From: Intoshia linei
Lineage: Eukaryota; Orthonectida; Rhopaluridae
DNA: 27,011 nt
Assembly: GCA_001642005.1 (NCBI GenBank)
Contig: LWCA01000455.1
Coordinates: 1-27,011, forward strand
Direction of reading: 5' to 3'
Shown: positions 19,663 to 27,011 of the stretch, piece after piece
Position numbering within the stretch: the first letter of the stretch is position 1
How the letters are laid out: each line of letters begins with the position of its first letter
Position numbers and translations under genes: made by a program
Notes under the pieces: model-generated
What the model was told of the DNA's origin: nothing
Databases searched by the model: none
What the model saw: the letters and a program-made list of their open reading frames with translations, nothing else

Positions 19663-21208
19663 TTACAATATAAATGGTATAATAATTTTTTTTGTTGATT
19701 TTGGTGAGATTAAATATTCTTCGATATTTCTTACATTGACAATTCTTGCAAAAATTATTTGATTAGATAGTGTCATTAGCCATCGAAATATTATGAAATA
19801 ATTGATATTTTTACTTATGGATTTATTTAACCAGTTGAGTTGAACGAGGATGAATGAAAAGTACACAATTATTTCGAGAAAGTAGTGAGGGCACTGAGTG
19901 TATTTAAATAAACCCTTTGTAGGTTGAAAATGTTTTAAACTTGTGACTTTTCCATTTTCTTTTCGTAGAGACGCCAAATATCGAAATATTTTATATTGTT
20001 GGAATGATACGACTAAATATAACATTAAGCCAATCCAATTTATCAAATTAAAACTGTTTACGGTATCTAAATTTTTTATACGTGGAATTCTTTTATATTA
20101 CCAATGCTTGTCTGATGATACACTTCGAAAGGAAAAATTACATAAAATATGTATCCACCCAAATAATGCCACCACGGTATATACTGAGTCGAATATGAAC
20201 TTATGAATTTAGATTGAATATAGTTTCTACCAGTTTGAAGGGACATTAAAAACAATAACACTATGCTTCGATAATCTAAAATTCATTTTAAAATAGTGGA
20301 CACAATTTAAATACTAGATAAACAAAACCTGTTTTTCAATTAACACTATGCGTGTGGTAACATTTCAAATTTGTTAGCATTTCTATATTTTCCAACAACT
20401 GTATATGAAGTAAATAACACGATGCAAATTTATTTGAACCCGTGGCCCATGTAAGTCTATTTTTTGTAATTTAAAAAACAGTTTAACAAAAGTTAAATTA
20501 TTCAGTTTCTTCTATATGGTCCATTATTCTATGTAGTGGTTCCAAAAAACAGTTCTTCGACCCATAATCAAAAAAAATGTGCCATGAATAAATTTTTGAA
20601 AATGCTGCGTTATGTCATACAGTTCTTAACCTGATGGTCATTTTTTCATCCAATTTTTAAAGATTTTGATGACCACTGGTTTATATTATACATTTTTTGT
20701 TCATTAAAACCGGGTCTTCTAGTGCCAGTTTACGTTACAAAACATTGCTATAAGTAGGGTTCAAAATCTGCGAACCACGGATATATGGATTCTATCCCAA
20801 GATCGAATAGATACCATCAATGTTTAAATTTAGTTTAATAATTTAAATAAAAATAACCCAGGTTTGGTTGTAAACACAAAAAATTTCAAAGACTCTACCC
20901 AACGGGTAGGGTACCCATGCATAAACCTACATTAAAATATAAAAATTACATAATTTGACATCTAAGGCTACAATGAAAGCCAAAAAATTTACAATAAATC
21001 CAACTAAATAAAAATGTCGATAATATTCTTTTTTTACATATTTTATCCAGTTCCAATTAATGGCCAATCTGTCTCTGTCAATTTTTTTGTTTTTGAAAAA
21101 GCATATAATTTTTTTTCTTTGCGAAGTAAAGCTCAAATAGAGAGCAATTAAAAACGCTCCAGTAAGAATTAAATATAATGACAAAAAAATGTGTAAAATT
21201 ATGTTCAT
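19663..21208 (-). CDS. SRD5A3: Polyprenol reductase, SRD5A3 type, 278 aa, three exons
   Basis: Exons are 21208-20950, 20275-20102 and 20066-19663 (837 bp; phases 1 and 1 match). The enzyme reduces the alpha-isoprene unit of polyprenol towards dolichol in the ER membrane, supplying N-glycosylation. Family marks are KKEYYRHFYLVGFIVN in exon 1, LQTGRNYIQSKFISSYS and HYLGGYIFYV in exon 2, and in exon 3 HQYK-like FQQYKIFRYLASLRKENG, KGLFKYTQCPHYFLEIIVYF and the closing PKSTKKIIIPFIL (human form PKHRKAFLPFLF). Several hydrophobic spans fit the six-to-seven-pass topology. It is shorter than the human protein (318 residues), mainly between exons 1 and 2. Intron 2 is only 35 bp. The final helix is diverged from the NQ-AxxxHxFYxxKF form. 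Confidence 0.88.
20276..20949 (-). other. Intron 1 of the polyprenol reductase gene
   Basis: Its ends TTAT|GTAATT and TTTTAG|ATTATC give matching phase 1. A short hAT-like scrap, CAGTTCTTAACCTGATGGTC to GATTTTGATGACCACTG (20621-20672), lies inside. Otherwise nothing is recognised. Confidence 0.55.
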
Positions 21209-21600
21209 TCCACCTATTAGAATTATTTCAAAGATAAATAAAATGTGTTAATTCTATTTCGTAATTTAGTTTATTTACTAGCGCGGTATCATACTAGGGT
21301 GATTCAAAAAGTAGAAATTTTTCGAGTTTCTTGTTTAGGGAGGAAAAATTAAGCTATATTTATATTTAAACTACTATGTGAGTTTAATTTTCACATAAAA
21401 GTGTCAGGTTGAGTTGCGCAAAGAAAAAGAAATTTTTAATAAAAAAATATTGAAAATTAGTTTATTATCAAATATGATTGGTTAATTTAAAGCTGCCAGA
21501 TTAAAAACGTACTCATATCACTTAGTTACAAAATTATAATGTTGAATTGGAATTTTACAAGTTTTTAGTTTTAACCCTTACGAGAAAATTGTATGTATAG

Positions 21601-22904
21601 ATGCCAAAAACTACACTCATAAATTTACATTGGTTTATATACAAACCACAAAACAAATATATCTTTAATGATCGTGGGCTATTGCATTCAAATTTAACTA
21701 AATTTATGAGTATATGCAAAATGCCCAATTTGCAAATTTGTAAAATTACCCGACTCTATCTACTTTTGCTAGGATTGCTTTGTTGTCATTTCCATCCTTT
21801 TATTTAGCAGAATGCTGGTTTAGTACTGTTTTGGATTTACTGACAAAAAAATATTTAGACTACAAATTTCAGAAAGGGGAGATCTACGATTAAAGCTTGC
21901 AAAATTAGTACCTAATATTAATTATTGTCGCATGCGAAAACTACACTGAACCAAAAGTACAATGATGAATATAACTTTATTTCATAATTATTAATTTTAT
22001 TATTTCTAGTTATTAGTCAGTACAGTAACGAGTTGTGTCATCAATGATCATTTATATCTTATCAAATCTATTTGTCTCTATTACCTAAATATATTACACA
22101 AAAAGTAAAAGATCCAAAGATTTCGACTTATCTAAAAATGCATTAAATCAATCAAATGTACCGTATAAATCGACTATATCGAGAATTTTCCGGCATATAT
22201 TGTCTATTCACTCAAAGCTTCACCGCAAGTTTTATGTATTGAAATGCTTATATAGAAAAATTTATTTGAAAGAAAATTATCATAATTTATTCACCAAATA
22301 TTGCAACCAAATTACCATAACATTATAATTTACTCACTGTATAATAGTGTATATTTGATGCAAAATTAGTTGTTTCTTTAAATTCAATTTTAACTTTGAT
22401 TTGTAGGGATATCTAGTTAACGTAAAAAAATAAACTCCATAACTACACTAAATTGGATCAAAAATATTTTCTGGTGTGAACACCATAGAATATTTTTATT
22501 TTTTTTGTAATATTGGTTGTAGGTATAATATAGTATCTTAATATTTCAGTTTTAACTTGGGTCTGTAGTCTAAATTAAACGAACTAGTTTAGCTAACTAT
22601 AACTAGTTAATAAATTATTTAATTTAATTGTGTAATTAATAACGATAATGAAACAATGTATCATGCAGCATGATGCAACGAGATATAAAAGTGGATAAAT
22701 ATCAATATATGTATTAATAGTGATATTGTGAATTTAAAAGTTATTAATCACACAATAAAGTTATCGTACTTTTGATAGCCGACAATTATTAATTAAGTTT
22801 TTACATTATTTTATTATAATTCGCTCGAATTTTTTTTGAGTGGGGCCTGGGATTTTTTTAAGAGTAAAAGTGAGGCCTAGCATAAAAAAGGTTGGGAAAC
22901 ACTG
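21601..22904 (+). mobile_element. Second hAT copy, related to 14826-15477, interrupted
   Basis: 21645-21920 aligns with 15045-15305 (shared AAATATATCTTTAATGATCG, GGGGA(A/G)ATCTACGATTAAAGC and TTAGTACCTAATATTAAT). 22797-22904 aligns with 15378-15477 and ends in the terminus GGTTGGGAAACACTG. The sequence between is foreign (see the nested insertion). The transposase fragment is frameshifted near 21735 and 21785. The left terminus is missing, so the true left border may be left of 21601. Confidence 0.7.
21917..22795. mobile_element. Insertion nested in the hAT copy
   Basis: The parent hAT copy has no counterpart for this roughly 880 bp. The left end reads AATTATTGTCGCATGCG and, after a gap, CAAAAGTAC...ATAACTTTATT. 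The right end, reverse-complemented, reads AATAATTGTCGGCTATC, then AAAAGTACGATAACTTTATT. The ends are thus imperfect inverted repeats. No coding sequence is recognised inside. The superfamily is unknown. Confidence 0.45.
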
Positions 22905-22965
22905 GTCTAATATTTAATTTTGATTTATTACTATATCTATATTGATTTAAGAACCCAATGCATTT

Positions 22966-23152
22966 TTAATTTCCATTAAGCGAATATATTAATTTTTCGT
23001 AGCGTTTTACAGATACGCTGTTTCCATACTTCAAACATGAATCCACAATAAAATGACTACACATTTCTAAACCTTTATCAACTCTTTCAAACCTAGATTA
23101 GCACGTATGTTCCATCTAGCATCTTCCATTTAGAAATTTAAAAGCAATAGAA
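22966..23152 (-). pseudogene. Unrecognised coding-like fragment
   Basis: On the minus strand, MEDARWNIRANLG is followed, one frame over, by FERVDKGLEMCSHFIVDSCL and KYGNSVSVKRYEKLIYSLNGN to a stop at 22966-22968. The amino-acid mix is protein-like and more complex than the surrounding AT-rich DNA. The frame change sits at GCTAATCTAG|GTTTGAAAG, which can be read either as a frameshift in a dead gene or as a splice acceptor starting an exon at 23092. I do not recognise the family. Confidence 0.35.
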
Positions 23153-23264
23153 AAATGCAACAATTAGTTTAAAACACTTCTTATTTTTACTCTAAGTATC
23201 CATCGCACCTATTCATAAAATAATACATTACTAAATTATGATATCGCAAAACAAGATAATAGAT

Positions 23265-23425
23265 AAATTTAAAAAAAATATATCTTCAGGGCCAAAACCA
23301 CAATCTACCTTTTTTTTAAATGAAAGCAACCATAGAAGCTAAAAAAATTACAATCTGAATAAGTGATGCCTTCACGGTTAAAAAAGCACTTTAGTATTCA
23401 TATTTCGAAACTATTTTATTAAAAC
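23265..23425 (+). mobile_element. Fragment of the foldback MITE family
   Basis: It aligns with about 2069-2220: ATCTTCAGGGCCAAAACC, GAATAAGTGA-G-CTT-ACGGT and AAAAAAGCA-TTTAGTATTC are shared. Only the middle of the element remains. Confidence 0.7.
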
Positions 23426-23625
23426 AAAAAATGTGAAATAATTAACGGTCCGACAATTAAAAAAAAGAAAGAAGATTATTCTGATATAGCTTATTCCAGT
23501 TGATATAAATATAAAATTTCCACCCAGAAATCTACGCATTCCCGGAGAAAAATAATTTTTTAATATATTTCGATTAAAATAAAAATCCTATAATTTCAAA
23601 AAAAATGTGCATTGAACGTCTACAC

Positions 23626-24081
23626 CAGTGGTTCCCAAACTTTTTCCACCATGGACCACTTATAACAAAAAAAAATGTGTGGACCACATAAGTTTTTAAA
23701 AAAATTTTCTTAATCCTGAACACATCACTAAGGTAATATTTTGATTTTTTTATAGTATATTCCTCCTTAATTCCAAAATTTTACATTAATTCTGACAAGA
23801 TAGTTTCAATGGCGTAATTGATAAAATTCTTAATTTCAAACATACTTATTGCGAATTACCAGTGCCATATGCGAGATCCCTCGGTAGAAGGATCTCGACG
23901 AAATTTTTTTTAAAATAGACTTGAATTAATTGAATCGAGCATTAAAAAAATTCTTGAATATCAACTAATTTGAGTGTTAAATTTAAAATGTCAACTCAAG
24001 GGTTAATTTATTATTATTGAAAAAAAAGGTTATCTTCATGTTATTTAAAATTTTTCTTGTGGACCACTTTGGGAACCACTA
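23626..24081. mobile_element. hAT MITE, 456 bp, perfect 8-bp target duplication
   Basis: It begins CAGTGGTTCCCAAACTTTTT and ends AAGTGGTTCCCA-type, read inward as TAGTGGTTCCCAAAGTGGTC. The flanks are GTCTACAC at 23618-23625 and GTCTACAC at 24082-24089. It carries no transposase. Part of a family-X MITE (about 23871-24010, with GATCTCGACGAAATTTTTT and CTTGAATATCAACTAATTTG) is nested inside, so the original hAT MITE was shorter. Confidence 0.9.
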
Positions 24082-24089
24082 GTCTACAC

Positions 24090-24580
24090 ATTTACAATAA
24101 AAAAATAAAGGTGAAAATCTATATAATTGATTCCTTCGGATTTGTTTTCATTCTCAAATACTCATTTACATTTCATGCTTCTTCCGTTGCCAAATATGTA
24201 GATTATCAAAAATACGTATTTATGGCCATACTAATTAAGTTGCTTTACGTAAAAAGTACATTTTATGAAAATACATTCAAGCAAATTTGCTATATTCGAA
24301 AAATTTTTTTAAATATGACTTGTATGTTTGGAGGATGTAGGAGGGAGATAATCTTGCAAAAATTAAATTTTTTTAATCTAGGGCTGTTGAAAAATGTTGA
24401 GATATTGTAAATGTACTTTATAATGTTCACGTCTTCACGAAGCGTACGTTGCTTTTTACATAATACATATATGATGTCAAGGCCTTAAACTGATGTCTGG
24501 TTTAAGAACTATATGTACCGTAGTATCTACTACATGTATTAATCATGTAAATTAATTTATTCAAACACAACTACAATATA
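24090..24580. other. Spacer, nothing recognised
   Basis: An open stretch crosses from the MITE end into this region up to 24410. It starts inside the transposon terminus and has no recognisable protein features, so I do not call it a gene. Confidence 0.5.
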
Positions 24581-25498
24581 TCAAACTCTATCCATTCCAC
24601 AGTATTTTTTGTAGTACCTATACTTCTTTCGATTAATCGAATAGTCGTTAAGTTTAACAGACTTGTAAAAACGATTATTAACAGAATAAACTTTGATGCA
24701 TTGATCAATAGGTTTATAATACGGTAATTTCGGAGGAATATTATTACAAATTTTGCTATATTTAAGCATTTTATAAGCTGGACTCGTATAGATAGTAATT
24801 GGTTCACAATCATCAACATCTAAATGGGTAGCCTTATTTAAATGAATAATCTGTTTAAACCGATTGACAGCATTCATAACATTAATTCTATAATTAATTG
24901 TACTCTTATTAGACAAATAACGAGAATTTTGAACGTCGGAATAAGAGTGAAATAAACTACAACTGCCTGTGCTGTCTTTTTTAATTTCTGGAGTCGTGAT
25001 AAAAGTGAGCGATTTGAGGAAATTGCTAATACGTTTTGTTTTGTAATTGAAAAATTTTTTATCATCATAAAAAATAGGTTTCGACGATAGTGTATTAATT
25101 GAAACACTGGAACATTTTGAACTTGGTAATTTTATATTACATTTGTCGATATTTGGTAATTGCAGGTTGTTTATATGTTCCAAGTCCACCGTTCGTCTCA
25201 AATCTTCAACTTTAGAACATTCTTCTTTAAAAATATGTGTAGCAGTGTTTTGATCAAACATTATACGTCTATGATTTTTTTTGATTGATTCAAGTCTATT
25301 ATTGAGTGAAATTTTTTCCAAAACATTTTTATGCAATATTACATCTGGCAACTTTGATTTTGGTACTAATTTCCTGTAACACTTGTATTTTTGCTCTTTT
25401 AGTGTTCGTGGAATGTCCAAATCAATCTTTCTCGAAGAATTTTGAATGCTAAAATTAAAATTTTCATAAACTTGAAAAATTTCTTACACTATTTTCAT
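24581..25498 (-). CDS. Unknown basic protein, 292 aa, two exons
   Basis: The main exon (25448-24581) is open for 289 codons, by far longer than expected by chance in this AT-rich DNA. Its frame runs unbroken to an acceptor, ATTTTAG|CATTC. I propose a tiny first exon, 25498-25488 (ATG AAA ATA GT), joined through a 39-bp intron with a strong donor, GTAAGA. This gives a CDS of 879 bp. The protein is rich in Lys, Asn, Ser and Tyr, predicted soluble, with no signal peptide, membrane span or cysteine pattern I recognise. The C-terminal third is tyrosine-rich (PPKLPYYKPID, KYRYYKKYCGMDRV). I do not recognise the family. The main exon is firm; the first exon is less so. Confidence 0.7.
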
Positions 25499-26011
25499 GT
25501 TGATAATTTTATTTTTATTCAAATTTAAAGAGACTGAAATTATGCAATCTCATATTCTGCTAAAATCTTTTGCATTATCGTGGTCTTAATTAAATATCAA
25601 TATTTAGAATAAAACTGTAAACATTGAATTGAGTTTAATTGTTTTTATTTAATCCATTATATTCATATTTTTGTTTTCATTAAAAATCAAAATAAAAATC
25701 TGAATTGATACATTGTTACATTGTATTTCATATTATACGATGAAATTCATGTTGTGAGTCTGATTCACGATAAGTCCATTTTTCAAGTTGGTCTATAAAA
25801 TTAACTTTTTACATTAAAACTGAAATACAATATACAACAACATTTATTTACAAAAAAATTTCTCAAGTATTAAAGTACTTTATTATGTCTAAAAATTAAA
25901 TGAATATAAATATTTAAAATAGATTTTTAATAAAAATAATAATGTGGTGCCTCAAAATTAAAAAAATGAATCCAGAATCTAAATTACCACACAATAAGTT
26001 ACGTTAAAAAT
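25499..26011. other. AT-rich spacer between two minus-strand genes
   Basis: No exon or repeat match was seen. It would hold the 5' region of the unknown 292-residue gene and the 3' end of the NUBP1-like gene. Confidence 0.5.
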
Positions 26012-26289
26012 TTAAACAAATAAAATACCATCACATAATTTCGTAAATATTTCAGAAATTGATTCACAATTTTGATTCACAAATTTTCCTTCATCTGTTA
26101 ATCGGGCTAAAAAGTGACAATCAAACAAATACATACACATACATAGTATAAAATGTAGTTTGATTATTAAAAAAATTTCAAATTACCCAATTTTGGTTCA
26201 AGGGGTATTTTAGCTAAGACTATATTGTTTGTATCCTTGGCTAGTTTATCGGCTCCGCCACTAGTCATTGGGAAAACATATGATATTAC
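26012..26289 (-). CDS. NUBP1/Nbp35-like P-loop ATPase, C-terminal exons only
   Basis: Two exons, 26289-26187 and 26106-26012, join in phase 1 (TTG G|GTAATT to TTTTTAG|CC). They encode VFPMTSGGADKLAKDTN, IPLEPKLARLTDEGKF and a tail ending GILFV before a TAA. The FPxTxGGAexm and (L/I)P(L)(D/E)PxLARxxDEGKxF motifs are the C-terminal part of the Mrp/Nbp35 family, cytosolic scaffold ATPases for Fe-S cluster assembly; FP-TSGGA points to NUBP1 rather than NUBP2. The P-loop, Switch and CxxC regions are not in the window, so the gene should continue beyond 27011 through an intron containing the + strand fragment at 26661. Alternatively this is a truncated copy. Confidence 0.75.
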
Positions 26290-26660
26290 CTAAAAATTAA
26301 TTTAACTATACTAAAATATTTATAAATAAAAACTGAGTCATGATAAATAGTTTTCACAAAGAAAAATTGTGCAGGAATACAACACAGCCTGTCTGAACTA
26401 ACATTTAGTTTAAAAAAATTACTCAATTAAAATTTCAACATTTTCTGATTTGGCACACTTTCAGGAGTATTTAAAAAAAAAATTCTTATTAGCGTTTTTG
26501 AGTAAAGGTCAAAAATATATATTTTTCTCTAAAAATTTCAATAAAATGTTCAATAATACTAATTTTAGCCTTGATTGTTTGTGTAACTAATCTATATTGA
26601 TGAAAATTTGTTTTGTGTAAAATTTACAATTATATTCTACCTATTTTTTGTTGTTTTATC
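26290..26660. other. Stretch upstream of the NUBP1-like exons
   Basis: I looked here on the minus strand for the preceding NUBP exon (VVENMSG...CPxC) and did not find it. It is probably intron. Confidence 0.45.
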
Positions 26661-27011
26661 ATGCATGAACAAAATAGGAAAAGGTTATGTTTATTGTGTT
26701 TTGGTAAAACAAAAGTTATGTAATCGATCTCTACTCGTGTATGGTCACTGGTTGAGCTATATTTTGATCAAGGTATTGATAAAAATGATGATTGTTTCCC
26801 TAATGTGATATGCAGCAACTGCCAGAAAATTGTCCATAAATATGGAAATGGTATTTTCAGTAGAAAAATTGAAATTTTTGATGATTCTAACTCACCATTA
26901 ATTCTAAACGAAATACTCGATCTACGCTGAACAAAACTTGTTCATGCAGAATTTGCTTATCACAATTATCATTCAATTTCAATAGTAATAATGGTGTTCC
27001 TAAAATTAAAA
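26661..27011 (+). pseudogene. Cysteine-rich repetitive-element gene, broken, cut by right edge
   Basis: From ATG at 26661 it reads MHEQNRKRLCLLCFGKTKVM, then meets an in-frame TAA (26721-26723). It continues in the same frame through NVICSNCQKIVHKYG, stops again near 26930, and in another frame gives RSTLNKTCSCRICLSQLSF up to the window end. The C-x2-C...C-x2-C...C-x-C-x2-C pattern matches my memory of an uncharacterised repetitive protein family in invertebrates (form C-L-C......ICxxC.........TR....C-C-x-C-x-C/I). It is probably zinc binding. The breaks show that it is decayed. Function unknown. Confidence 0.55.

Noticed and set aside
21290-21330. CTAGGGTGATTCAAAAAGTAG as a transposon terminus
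   Set aside because: No inverse partner or duplication found nearby; left unannotated.
24057-24410. 117-codon open stretch on the plus strand
   Set aside because: It begins inside the terminus of the hAT MITE and crosses its target duplication. The composition is that of translated AT-rich DNA.
24571-25107. Shorter minus-strand frames overlapping the 292-residue gene
   Set aside because: They are other frames of the long exon, without protein-like features.

Overview
The window is AT-rich nuclear DNA from an animal. Genes are split by GT-AG introns, several only 35-44 bp long, and they sit among decayed DNA transposons. An innexin rules out a prokaryote or plant. Its second half (the DGCYIIKLIEENTN stretch near the C-terminus and the YYQWVPLILL and FPRVTMCDF motifs) reads like lophotrochozoan innexins, so a spiralian with a compact AT-rich genome is my best guess. 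The species cannot be named from this sequence.

Host genes, left to right. (1) A seven-exon + strand gene for an unrecognised 275-residue coiled-coil protein (3243-4857). (2) Tail to tail with it, an eight-exon - strand phosphoglycolate/p-nitrophenyl phosphatase of the HAD superfamily (4889-8836, 302 residues). (3) A + strand exon for a U1-type zinc finger most like ZMAT5, the U11/U12-20K protein (12254 onward); the rest of that gene was not found. (4) A four-exon - strand innexin (16515-19267, 408 residues). (5) A three-exon - strand polyprenol reductase of the SRD5A3 type (19663-21208, 278 residues). (6) A two-exon - strand gene for an unknown 292-residue basic protein (24581-25498). (7) The last two exons of a - strand NUBP1/Nbp35-like Fe-S scaffold ATPase (26012-26289), which must continue past the right edge. 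For the four complete multi-exon models (1, 2, 4, 5) and for the two-exon model (6), splice phases agree at every junction and the summed CDS is a multiple of three. The genes look like unrelated housekeeping genes, not a pathway.

Mobile DNA fills most of the rest: a Tc1-like element with a broken transposase (9813-11366); several hAT elements and hAT MITEs, two with perfect 8-bp target duplications (14826-15477 and 23626-24081); a foldback MITE with arms of about 200 bp (1811-2443) and two relatives; a MULE-like relic in a phosphatase intron whose flanks carry 28-29-bp tandem units; and a MITE family with GAGTC/CAGAGTCGA-like ends in three or four copies. At both window edges lie broken genes of protein families I recall as uncharacterised repetitive genes in invertebrates: a transposase-like gene at 3-1116, a convergent partner fragment at 1246-1409, and a cysteine-rich gene at 26661-27011.

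I found no tRNA, rRNA, CRISPR array or bacterial-type operon. All exon models come from reading splice sites and protein motifs by eye, without transcript or database support.
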